NCBI GenBank assembly: GCA_023515745.1
Contig: JALECJ010000017.1
Span: 735 to 23,086 of the forward strand
Direction of reading: 5' to 3'
Length of the DNA: 22,352 bases
Source: Amoeboaphelidium protococcarum
Taxonomy: Eukaryota > Aphelidiomycota > Aphelidea
In this document: positions 10,433-20,367 of the stretch, one piece after another
Position numbering within the stretch: the stretch's first letter is position 1
How the letters are laid out: each line of letters starts with the position of its first letter
The notes under the pieces: model-generated
What the model was told of the DNA's origin: nothing
What the model saw: only the letters and a program-made list of their open reading frames with translations
Databases searched by the model: none
Made by a program: the position numbers and the translations under genes

Positions 10433-11173
10433 TCAGTTATTGTTCAATAGATGAAAAAATTTATGAGCATTCCATTACACTTGATGTTATTGCAGTACTT
10501 TACTAGATAGAGCAGATTCAGAGTCCTAATATGCGACGGTAAATAAATAATCTTAATCATGCGAGCATCTGGTAGATAGAATATTAAACCCGGCATACTC
10601 TTGTAAAGGCTAGTCGCTGACAGGACATAACATGCAATACTATGACAATTCCGTGGATCCTATTCCAATACCGATAGCCTTCAGATAAGCTTCCTTCATA
10701 GACCATAGTTGTAACATGAGATTTAACGCCTACTTATCATCCTCATGCTAATGCAATAGTTGCTCTATACTTTTCTGCTCAGATTCGCAAAAAGCTGGCC
10801 GCATACTCTAATACGCCTCTTCTACACTAGTAATATCACGCCCATATGATTAAAGATTCAAATGTACGACATCAACTCCTAGTCGCAGTGTGTATAACAA
10901 AGATTTACATTGAACCGCAGCGAGTACCACCAGATCATCTTGATGAGAGATATTGAACGCGATGATTTCAGTTCCATCTTTGCATTTAATGTATGGCTTC
11001 CCTCCATCATACCGCCTATTTATCTCGTACTCGCATTTGATCCCCAAACTTTCGGTGATCCACCAAGCCAGTAGCTTATGACTGTATGTTGTAGAATCGG
11101 CCTTCGTGTTCTACAATCCGTTATCGCTAGACTCGACTTTTCCCCTATCCAACACGTATATATCAATAATCAT
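10433..11173 (-). CDS. 4'-Phosphopantetheinyl transferase (Sfp/AASDHPPT type), 5' end uncertain
   Basis: Transfers 4'-phosphopantetheine from CoA to carrier proteins such as fatty-acid synthase ACP or the Lys2 reductase. The core is clear: GGKP (substrate loop), FNISHQDD (N74 in this model), LGVDVV with the Mg-binding Asp101, and LWSMKEAYLKAIGIG with Lys160-Glu161 and Lys165. As drawn, ATG 11173 gives 246 residues, shorter than usual at the N-terminus. A TGTAG acceptor like those of the six confident introns ends at 11111, just before NTKADSTTYSHKLL, where homology begins. The true 5' part may be a separate exon upstream of about 11187, joined in phase 0 across a 77-nt intron (11111-11187), but that exon shows no clear ATG. 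Trust residues encoded from 11110 downward. Confidence 0.8.
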
Positions 11174-11410
11174 ATTGCGTTTAAAACTATAGGCTTATAT
11201 TTTGATTATCTACTAGAAGCTGCCTCATTAGTAACGTGCGTTTCTTTACTCAATGCGGAACGAAACTTGATCGCTTTGAGTTAGCGTTCCTCAATTTCTC
11301 TCTCCCTCTGTTCTCTCTTCTTGTATAAATCGTTAATTTATAAAATTGATAATCTGCCGTAGCTGAATTACGCTTTCCATCTCCAGAATACTAATAATTA
11401 CAGGAAAGTT
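11174..11410. promoter_or_regulatory. Divergent region, possibly with a 5' exon of the PPTase gene
   Basis: This lies between the PPTase and coiled-coil genes, transcribed apart. On the minus strand one frame is open over the whole gap and encodes a charged stretch (YKKREQREREIEERQLKAIK), reaching a TGA next to 11173. It could be coding, joined to the PPTase by splicing at 11187/11111, or chance. On the plus strand AATTACAG at about 11394-11401 could be an acceptor for a 5' UTR intron of the downstream gene. Confidence 0.35.
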
Positions 11411-11929
11411 ATGGTTATAATTATGCACGATGAAAGTGCAGAGGTGAATTTGAATTAGTCCCATTTCTCTCCTAGTAGGAAACGATCTTCCCAGCATATT
11501 GTCGATCCTGCAGAGTAATTAAAGAGACTCAAAATTCGATCTTTATAATAACAATCCCCTTCAGAAGAAACTGGTCAATATGGGGTGGATGGTTAAATAA
11601 AATTGAGCTAAGATTAACAAGATTTAATTTAAAGACTTGCATAATAAGAGAATGCGATTAGAGATCTACAGTTGCAGTTGCGCCAGGCTTTTCCATATAA
11701 CAAGAATGGTCTGTCTCGTGATGATTATACTTACATCAGAGTTTAAAATTAGTATAAATCCCTCTGTGATGCACTTTCATAGATGGGCGAATCTATGTTA
11801 GCTTGTAAAGATCCATAGACTGGCGATAAGTTTAGGTAATTTTTAAGTGATGCTGTTCATCAGCTCCCAGAGTTTGACAATGCTTAGTTTAACGCTCGAA
11901 AACTGTCTCTGATTAAGCATTTATCGTGA
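11411..11929 (+). CDS. Unknown small basic coiled-coil protein
   Basis: Not recognised. The frame gives 172 residues from ATG 11411 or 168 from ATG 11423, ending at TGA 11927-11929, with many TAA/TAG-coded glutamines. The N-terminus has a basic cluster (SPSRKRSS, then QLKRLKIR) that could be a nuclear localisation signal. A Gln-rich heptad-like segment follows at about 70-95 (QDLIQRLAQQENAIRDLQLQ), then a mostly helical C-terminal part. No catalytic motif, signal peptide or membrane helix is seen. The RasGEF gene downstream is in the same reading frame, with no further TGA between the two. A separate gene is more likely than a fused one. Confidence 0.55.
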
Positions 11930-12247
11930 TATTTGGAGTCTTTCATTGAATCACTTTAAATAGATAATGTAAACTTTATGTCTATGAATTTATACATTCA
12001 GTAACGTTTCGTGTAATTTTGTCATAGTTTTGTGTATACGCAGTACATTCAATGTAAATACTCATGTAATGTTCGATCGTTTAATCGAGTGTATGGATCA
12101 GATTCAGATGAGAGTCTATTTTTAAAACAACTCTTAATACTTAATCAGCCTAGCCCATCTTACAATGTACAGTCTTTTTCTGTGATAAACCAAGTCAAGT
12201 GTAAATAAGATAGGAAGATTATAAACTGCTGTAAGATTTAATTGATA
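11930..12247 (+). other. Intergenic or 5' leader region before RasGEF gene, open in the RasGEF frame
   Basis: This 318-nt AT-rich stretch has no recognisable domain. The RasGEF frame is open throughout, back to the TGA of the preceding gene. An in-frame ATG at 11978 would add 90 residues of Cys/Gln-containing, unlike-coding sequence. With TGA as the only stop, an opening this long by chance is not rare. Confidence 0.4.
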
Positions 12248-15200
12248 ATGAGAAGCAAGGACTAGAATGTGACTAGTTTGCAAGTAACCGCCGCTGCGGA
12301 TAAGAGTGCCGTGACTGATAACAGTAACAGTAGTAATGGGAGTCAAATAGAAAACAATGCTTAATCGGATAATAATAATCTTCTGTCTCATAGAAGAGTG
12401 TCTAGACTGAGAAGTCCGCTTATTAACACGGTAACAGTTGCTGAAGAAGACTCATCATAATTCAATGCTGAAGGTGGCGATCTCAACGGTCAAGTGCCAA
12501 TAAGTGATGGTAGCAATAATAATGCACCAGTGTCAGTGAATGGACAAGATTATGCTGCCGCTGCAGAACAAGCGATGGCGGCGCCTGTGAAGACAAAGCC
12601 GAAAGTGCTGCAACGTCGTAAGCGTGCTGAAACAGTTGGCTCTGTGGGCAGTAAAGGAAGACCTGATCCTGCGGCGTTAATGATGGAGCATGGGTCTTCC
12701 TCTAGTAGTGGTGACGGTGGTGTTCACTCTATGGTAAAGGATGACTCTGCAAAAGGCCACACTGCATAATCCTATCAGTAGTAGTAGTAGACTTAACATT
12801 TGAGTCACTCCACTGCGTAATCATCTGCTACTGGATTATTCTTTCAAGCTGGTAAGTAATAGTAGTAGCATCTAAACTAGAATGTTGTAAAAGCTTCTAG
12901 ATCCAGCGATCATTTAAACAAAAGCAGTAGTGTGGTATAATCTTCTGATTCTGTTTATGCGCGTCGTGGATCCAAGGATAGTTTGAATGGGTCTCGCAAC
13001 GTTGGTAGTAGGATTGCAGATATAAATGGAAGTTTGGCTTAGTTTGATGAGAACATCTTGAACTCTGCCCCGTCGACTCCATCTGTCCACAGTCCGGCAG
13101 TTTCGCGTAAGGCATCGACATTTGCCACAGATTTTGGGCAAGGACAGTTCAACTCGTCTGTGGGTGATGTTGTTGCTGATGTAAATCAAGAAAGAGTTGC
13201 TGAGATGTCCGCTATGGATGTGGCACAGTTAGCCATCTTTACGTCAATTGAAGATGATGAGAAAGTGAGGAAGAATTCCGAAGATATTGCTAGATAGAGA
13301 GTGCACGCTCCTTCTGATGTATTGAAGACGGTAAATGTATAACTCTAAACTAATGAAGTGCCCTTGGCTTCACATGCTTCCAGTGCGGCGTCTGATCAGG
13401 TGCAAACTGTTGAAAGCTCTTTATAAGCTTTCAGATCAAAGTAGTAAGCTTAGCGTTTAAGTGCCTTCTGTTTGGCTCATAGGGGACTATACAAGTGCTT
13501 TGCCAATATAAGTGAACAATTGATTCAATCACTTGAGATCTAGTTCGGCAATGACAATGTTGCATATCAAGCTGAGTTCTATCCAAAAGATGGACATGTT
13601 AAGTATGAGAATGATACCGTGTCTTCTCCTAATACTACTAATAGTGGATCGGGTAAAGTTCTGAGAGCTGCCACTCTGAGCTCTATTATCAGCCACATTG
13701 TTGATAGTAGCACCTTTTCAATTGCTACTGTGAAGTAGTTTATAGCGACTTATGCGTATCATTCTGACGCAATTGATGTTGCTAGGCTGTTGATTCTCAA
13801 GTATTTTGAGTGCATGGAGTAGTTAAGTGCTGCTGGATTTTAAGTGAGCAGTAAAGGTTTGACTTAAGCGACGATGTTGAAGAATGTTCAGAAAACTGGA
13901 TTCAATCAAGTTATTGTGCAATGTATTGAGTAATAGTAGAACGTGATTGCAACTCTGTCGTATTGGATTTAAAATTAGGCTAGTGATTTTGAGAGACATA
14001 GGATGCTGTGTAAATTGGTCACGCAATTTATTGGCGAAGTTGCTGAGAAGGAAGTTGATAAGTTTGCAATCATCAAGGACTCATAAAACGTGCTGCTGAC
14101 GTTGTAAAATTGGACTTTTTAAAGTATGAAGGACTAATCTGTTGCCAGAGATAATCCATTTCGGTAACTTTTGGTAAATAACAATGTCAATAGCATCCAA
14201 GGGCCTAATGAAGACGAGTTTGTATCCATACTGGAGGTTGATATCAATGCGCTGGCCACAGAGCTTTCGTTGATCGAACACGATAGCTTGAAGAGAGTCT
14301 AGCATCACGAGCTTCTCCACCAGTGCTGGAGTTTGAAAGATAAAAATCTAAGGGAATTGCTAGCTCCTAATCTGTTATTTTTCGTAAGCTGGTTTAATAG
14401 AATCGCGTATGGCGTGGCGTCATAGGTGGTGTTAACCAGAAAGCTAAGTGATCGCGTGGAAGTCATAAAGCGATTCATTCAGGTGGCTTTTGAGTGTGTG
14501 AAGATGCGCAATTACAACTCGTGCTTTGAGATTGTTGCCGGGCTGAATATGGGCTCTGTGAGTCGCATGAAGCATACATGGAAAGCTTTGCCTAAAAAGT
14601 ACTCTGATGCCTGGCTTTAATTGAATGCACTAGTGTCTAGTGAAGGCAATTATAAGGTGTACCGTAACACTATTGCAATGTATACGAACTCTGGAGTACC
14701 GATGGTTCCGTATCTTGGCATGTACTTGTCAGATTTGACTTTTGTTGAAGATGGTAATCCAGTTTATTGCAGTGAACCCGATTTAAATGCTGAATAAGAG
14801 GGTGCGAAGATTATTAATTACACGCGTTGTATAATGCTTGCCAATGTATTTTAGCAAATCAGATCAATGCAAAGTATTTCTTACAAGTTGCTGTCGAATG
14901 AAGATGTGCGTCAATACTTGGCTACACAATGGAAGATACTGTCAGAGGCTCAAATGTACGCAGAGAGTAAGATTAGCGAACCGAAAGATGATACACGTGG
15001 TGGTGCATAACCAACTTTGACAAACTCACTCTTGGCCGGCCTGTCAATCCGCGGTAGTAATAGCCCGGGTAGTAGTGGATCCAATTCTACACTCGGCCGT
15101 AATATCGGAAGTGGTAAGAATATGAGTAGTACTCCAAGTAGTCCAGCTATGGATAGAAGCAGTAAGATCACTGATGGCGCTGTCACATAAGGTTCAAATA

Positions 15201-15400
15201 GGTCAATTGCCGATAGTATACAGTCGCAGCAATAAGTGTCAGAACCTCAAGCGCGCGGGAGTTTTGCCAACATTAAATCGCGTGTGCGTTCCCTCTCTGT
15301 GAGTAATAAGTAGAGTAGCGGTGGTGGTCCATTAAACATTACCGCGTATACGGCTGATATGAGCGATGAAGTGAAGAAGAGATTGTAATAATTGAATTGA
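12248..15400 (+). CDS. Ras guanine-nucleotide exchange factor (CDC25/RasGEF)
   Basis: A 1050-residue exchange factor for Ras-like small GTPases. Residues 1 to about 450 are low-complexity (Ser, Asn, Gln, Ala) with Lys/Arg patches. A RasGEF_N structural module starts near 473 (LRAATLSSIISHIVDSS) and runs to about 620. The catalytic CDC25 domain covers about 664-905: DINALATELSLIEHDSLKRV, then a helix with WFNRIAYGV, the RVEVIKRFIQVAFECVKMRN segment, NYNSCFEIVAGLNM, and VPYLGMYLSDLTFVEDGNP, all characteristic of RasGEF cores. A Ser/Gly-rich tail follows. A run of four TAG codons near 12778 encodes QQQQ. ATG 12248 was chosen because the sequence becomes protein-like there; ATG 11978 is a possible earlier start. 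The target GTPase is unknown. Confidence 0.9.
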
Positions 15401-15425
15401 ATTGATGAAATAAATGCTGAATGTT

Positions 15426-15477
15426 GTAAAGTATTTTTGCTTTAATTGTGACATTTTCTCCCTACTTTTTATAACAG
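15426..15477 (+). other. Possible 5' UTR intron of the Ulp1 gene (52 nt)
   Basis: GTAAAG donor, then a T-rich pyrimidine tract ending in TATAACAG 14 nt before the Ulp1 ATG. Length matches the other introns, but the acceptor is ACAG and not TGTAG, and no coding frame tests it. Confidence 0.3.
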
Positions 15478-15490
15478 ATAAGCAGGCTCA

Positions 15491-16621
15491 ATGACTTCCC
15501 AAGTGAACGGCAATAACTTGTCTGGCGATGCCTTGGAGAACGCTGTTAACTCGACCGCGGTGAACATTAGTGCTAAAGTGACTTAAAGTTAGAATGTCTC
15601 TTGCAGCATAAAGGACTAACTGGTAGATGATGATATTGATGAAGTATTCGAACGAATGAAAAATCTCAAGATTGTCCCAGCTGAACATACCGCGCTGAAA
15701 TTTACCAAACCTCTTGACAATGCTCATAGAATACGACTATAGAAATACTTACATCCGGAATATAAGCAGGATAATGCATAGGATTAAATAGATCAAAATC
15801 CTGTGACTTTGTGGAAGAGCGTTCCTGTATACAAATAAGATCTTCTGACAACTTGGAGTGGAGGCTGGCTGAACGATGAAATAATTAATGGATTCATAGA
15901 GTATATCCGGTTTACTCATGTAGAAGATGGAATGAAGGTGCATATTATGAACACTTTCTTTTACCAACTTCTTACCGAGCACGAGTCTGGTTACTGTTAC
16001 GACAAGGTGAAGCAATGGACGCGTAAAGTGGATATTTCGGCATTGGATCGCGTAATTGTCCCTATTAATTATTAAAATTACCATTGGCTGTCCGCCATAA
16101 TTAATGTACGCTCAAGTACAATCACAGTTTATGATTCCATGCATAGCTACGGTTTATGTGAAGAAGTTGGTCATATATTGCGACGGTACTTACTTGACGA
16201 GTGGATCGACAAGAATCACCCCGGCCGTTCAGAGGATTGGGAAATTGTACTTGGTAAATAGTTCCCTCATCAATCTGATGGCTCAAGTTGTGGAGTATTC
16301 ACCTCTTTGGTCATGTTGTATGGAACTATTGGCTAAGACTTTGATTTCTCTCAAGCGGATATCATTAATGTTAGATAGCGTATTGTTGATTGTCTGTTGT
16401 CTAAAGTTGATACTACACATAAAGAAGATGCCTTTTAAAAGTTAGATGAAAAATAAGAATAACTGGGATCATAAACTTCTAATCTCCCTAATAACACTAA
16501 TGCTTAAACTATGAAGGATAAAGAAACTGTAGATAAATCACAAAATGTAGACTCAAAATCATAGAGAGACGACGATGACAATGAAGTGATTGTGGTTAAA
16601 GTGGTGCGCAACTGTCAATGA
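15491..16621 (+). CDS. ULP1: Ulp1/SENP-type SUMO protease (peptidase C48)
   Basis: A 376-residue cysteine protease of the family that matures SUMO or removes it from substrates, normally nuclear or at nuclear pores. The catalytic core covers about 120-310: WLNDEIINGFIEYI opens the domain, as in Ulp1. His198 is in NYHWLSAI, Asp215 in VYDSMHS, the oxyanion Gln261 in FPHQSDGSSCG and the nucleophile Cys267 in the same motif. The short N-terminal region (1 to about 110) is Asn/Asp-rich. The C-terminal tail is charged and ends with an acidic run and VIVV (366-369), which resembles a SUMO-interacting motif. In-frame TAR codons are frequent and TGA ends the gene 61 bp from its convergent neighbour. 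A NEDD8- or ubiquitin-like target cannot be excluded. Confidence 0.92.
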
Positions 16622-16682
16622 ATTCATCAGTACAGAGTATTAATATGTAAGCCAATATAATTCACCTCAAATATCATAATTC

Positions 16683-18116
16683 TCATTGCTAGGTCTAATC
16701 TTCTCTGTCCAACGCGGCTAATCTACCAAGCACAGGTGAACTTCCTACGGAGAAGAGTAGGCGTTCCTAAGTCTCGTTGAATGCCCGAGCACCGCGTTCA
16801 AATGACGTTGATGTAGTTGGATCTGAGTCCGAGTTATTGCGCTATACTCTATCATCACCAGTACTATTATCAGTGATCAATGTGCAAGATGAATCTGACA
16901 ATGAAGTGTCAGTCCGGAGAGCATTTCTGAACGTGTCACCAAGCATCAGCGCGTCACTTTAATTGAGGACACGTACCAGAGGGCTTGTATCTGACTTATT
17001 ACCAACAATAGTCAAATCATTATCATGATCACTGTCAGAATTCACATTTGACTAAAAGAGCTAAGATGCGGTTTGATAACCAGACAACGTGTTATTAGAT
17101 GGTCTTGCGTAAAGTTTAGGTGGACTCGGAGGTAGATCAAGAATCACTTTATTGGTTGATCTTGTCGGACGCAGAATAGGTGAGTTGGGAGCAGACAACT
17201 CAGCGTCGCGTATGATTTACTCGCCCAAGTGCGCGAGGGAGGATTACCGCTTGATTGATTGACCGTCTCTCACTGATACGGAAGCTCCACTACCTATAAC
17301 AGACTGGCCTGCAATATCATCATCAAATTCAGATTCACGCAACGTTTCTACAGAGAAAAATCTTCTCAGTGGTGATGGAGACATCGGATCATTAACCTCT
17401 GAATCTCGCAATCTCTTGTCCACAATAGGCGGCTTATATCGATAATTGAGGCCACTTTGACGACTCTTTCGCGTGCCCACCACCTTGAGTCCACGTCGAC
17501 CATAAACGAACATTGACACGACAAAGACAATCAAAGCCACGACACCAACAGCAATACCCACAGCCTTGACCGCTGTGATGTAATCGCTCTTGCCACTGCC
17601 ATTTCCGCCTAATCCGCCGCCATTCCCAATCACTGGTGGACAAGGCTCTTATTTGCAATCAGATGGAAGAATGACGAACGGAGCACTACCAGGAGCAGAT
17701 TACAGACAATTCTTACACGATCTAGGCCACTCAAAGAATGAAGGATACAGTTTGAGATAGTATCTCCTATCCTCCTACGCAATATCCTGCTTATCCTGAT
17801 CAGTAGGCAGACGATGTGGCAAAGCATAGAATATACTGCCCAGCGACATTGGCACATTCTAAATGATGATCTAAATCAATTCATCGCGACCACTCTAGGT
17901 ACTATTTCCCATCTAATAAAGATTTATATTAAGTCTAGTGAGGTTGTTGTAATAAAGGCCATCATCGCGTGTAAATGATGAATTCCAAGCTATTAATTGT
18001 TGTACTCCCAGTTTCCACGATGTACTCTGATTAGGCACATATATCTTGGGATCGTACTCCACAGCTATTGCCATAGCCGCCAATACAACGTACACAAATG
18101 TACTTAACTAAAACAT
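16683..18116 (-). CDS. Single-pass membrane protein with Kre9/Knh1-like ectodomain
   Basis: A 477-residue type I membrane protein. A signal peptide covers residues 1 to about 18. The ectodomain (about 20-165) has the Kre9/Knh1 pattern: P-x-x-S-T-S-W-K-L-G-x-x-x-x-I-A-W near its start, then an N-L-x-R-L-N-I-N-L-Y strand, and SAPFVIL at its end. There are four N-glycosylation sequons (Asn29, 45, 58, 71) and Cys residues near the end. A Gly/Asn/Ser hinge leads to a transmembrane helix at about 181-208 and a basic GRRG stop-transfer. The cytoplasmic tail of about 270 residues is Ser/Pro/Asp-rich with repeated short SP motifs, a likely phosphorylation platform. Fungal members of this fold are secreted or GPI-anchored and tied to cell-wall glucan; this one is not. 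A surface sensor or wall-linked receptor is a guess. Confidence 0.65.
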
Positions 18117-18329
18117 ATATACTAATCCTATGCGAGATTCTTATAGGAAATTGAATTAAATTTAGTTGATAACGCGAGCGCTGGGAATAAGATGATAACA
18201 CGCCGTTCAGGGGCCATATTAGCTCTTAGCTGATTGCTGAGCCTCACTAAAAAAAAATGATGAATAGCGGAGAGGCTTCTTAAAATATCGATTTAAATAC
18301 TACTTAATTATAATTAATTTATTAAATTA
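18117..18329 (-). other. Intergenic region, minus-strand tandem genes
   Basis: This 213-bp gap holds the promoter of the Kre9-like membrane protein gene and the 3' end of the GT13 gene at 18330-20000. It contains AT-rich runs (TTAATTATAATTAATTTATT near 18304) and no recognised gene. Confidence 0.4.
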
Positions 18330-20000
18330 TCAAACATCTTTAGGCTTAGGCGATATACAAATAGCAATGTACTGCTCAAACTGATTTTTGGCTATCCTCT
18401 GTTTACCGTTCATGTACACTTTTAGTGGAAGCTTATTCTTAAAATGCGATTTAAAGCAGACGGTCCGTTAATAAGCCACCCGAGCTGTCCCTTCTCTTAT
18501 GTCATCCATCAGATTCCACTCCTTGGCCAGAGGTACGAAATTGCGATAACCATGAAATTCTTGATCCTGATCGAGCCAATCGTAGTAAATTACATAACGC
18601 CGCAGACATTAACGCCCGCAAAAGTTGGGCCGATTTAAATTAAACTGATCATCGACATCCGCATCAGATGCAGTCACTACATTAGGATTGTTCAGATAGA
18701 GAGGATGATTCTCAGGATCATCAGAATTGAGCATCGCTTTAATTTCAGCAGATGTGGCAACGCGAGACAGCTTGGTCAATTGTAATTTAAATACTGCATC
18801 ATATCGACTCTTTTCAAATCGCGTAATGTCTACACCGTCTCTGCTTTCAAAGTTCAACTCTTCCTCATTCATTTTAATGGTGGCAATGTGCTACTCATGA
18901 AATTGGCCCTTACTTACACCATTGTCACCAAAGTTTCTGCTAAGAGTAATCTCAGGTCGGATGCATGATCGACCATTGCGAATGAAAGATTAACGCAGCC
19001 AGTCATCCCAGAATACAAGCGGCCATTTAGGATGAATTTCTTCCCAAAACTTACGCGTCAACATCCATCCAAGACCGCTAAAGAAATCTGATCGATGGAA
19101 TTGATTAGCATCCCCCACAAGTTCCGCCTTGCCATTGTCATTCCATCCACTGATGCACATCAACGAGGGATCCGCGCGAAGGAGAGGGGTGAATGCCTCG
19201 AAATACTTGAAAAATCCAGGTGCAACTTCGATATCGTCTTCCAAGATAATGACATTGTCGTACATGAGAACATTGAATGTCTGCTCCAAAGCCCATTTAT
19301 AATGACGCGCCAATTTGTAATAACCAAGCCAGCGTTCATCTCCTGGGCGGACCTGAGGTGGTTCTCTTACAGGATATTTTAAATGGATTAAACGATCGGA
19401 AAACTTATCGATAACTTCAGAAGTAGGCTCATGATTGCAGTCTTGACTAACAATAACCGGGATTCTATCCTTTGGCTTGTGCTTGTAAACTGCATTGAGT
19501 GCACGCTCAATCTCAGGCCTGTTACAAGCAATAATAAGCAGAGCTGTATTACCACTATTCCTATTATTAAGAGACGCCAATTCGCTTGATTTTACAGCGG
19601 CTGAATTTCCATCGCGACTTTGTGGCTCTGATTGGCCTGACTGTTTCACCTTGACAGATTGAAGGCGATCAATTACTGGGGATTTGACGCCAGTTTCAGA
19701 TAATGATTGCGCTAGGAGATCTACTACAAAGCAAAAAATGATATGGATGCCATGTTAATATAATGAATAACTTACTGTCAATATTCGCCAACTTGTCTGA
19801 TAGATACGGAGCCATTTTCTACATATTATAACGAAATGATGATGGTTGCAATGATCGAAAACAATTTACATTTTTACCTTATGCTTAGAGTTGAGTGATC
19901 CACTGCCCCAATCCTGGATATATCCGAATAGAATAAGAAGAAATACTCCTACACAGACTATTAAGACTCTTGAATGCTTCAATTTAATTACAGATGCCAT
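18330..20000 (-). CDS. GT13 N-acetylglucosaminyltransferase, copy A (MGAT1/POMGNT1-like)
   Basis: Golgi-type enzyme of family GT13, which adds GlcNAc from UDP-GlcNAc to mannose on glycoproteins. Three exons (19878-20000, 19776-19818, 18330-19723) encode 519 residues with a short cytoplasmic end, one transmembrane anchor (about 11-28) and a stem: type II topology. The catalytic domain begins at ALLIIACNRPEIERALNAV. It continues through VIVSQDCNHE, YKLARHYKWAL, the metal-binding ILEDDIEVAP (Glu217-Asp219), CISGWNDNGK, FFSGLGWML, WDDWLR (294-299) and a FHEQH segment whose Gln is a TAG codon at a position that is Gln in the animal enzymes. Copy B lies head-to-head across 367 bp. Acceptor (N-glycan or O-mannose) is not decided by sequence. 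Confidence 0.9.
19724..19775 (-). other. Intron 2 of GT13 copy A (52 nt), tandem acceptor
   Basis: Donor GAC A|GTAAGT, acceptor TTTGTAG|TAG, phase 1. The acceptor is a TAGTAG repeat, so use of the second AG (intron 19721-19775) stays in frame and changes Ile-Asp to Asn. Copy B lacks an intron here. Confidence 0.8.
19819..19877 (-). other. Intron 1 of GT13 copy A (59 nt)
   Basis: Donor AAG|GTAAAA, acceptor ATATGTAG|AAA, phase 0, in the stem just after the membrane anchor. Copy B has an intron at the matching place and phase. Confidence 0.8.
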
Positions 20001-20367
20001 GAATTATTTATTTATTTAGTTTGAAGGTTGTATTGATTAAAAAGATTCGTTAACAAAGACACAAAGCCTATAATCAACTTGGTAGTCAAGATTGGACACA
20101 AACGTATCACAGAAAATCAAGCCTTGTGTTTGACCCCCTTTTGCGTCATAACTATAATTTCTGCATTGATTTACACTACAAAAGTAAGGTATAGTTGTTC
20201 AGAGTAATAAATGATTAGTACAACCATGAATAGTCACGACTATTTTTTGAATTCGGCAAACTACTACGACGTTTCACTTTCGCTTCGTTGTTTCAACTCT
20301 TTTAATCCTCTGCACTTTATTGTCAATAGATCATAGTTTGAAAAACAAATATTTCACTGATAACATT
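20001..20367. promoter_or_regulatory. Shared divergent upstream region of the GT13 pair
   Basis: This 367-bp AT-rich gap lies between the two GT13 start codons, which face away from each other, so both promoters must sit here. No TATA-like or palindromic element stands out. The frame of copy B is open back to about 20320 but has no ATG before 20368. Confidence 0.45.

Noticed and set aside
16104-16445. 113-residue plus-strand ORF
   Set aside because: It is an out-of-frame shadow of the Ulp1 catalytic region, which holds all catalytic residues in the other frame.
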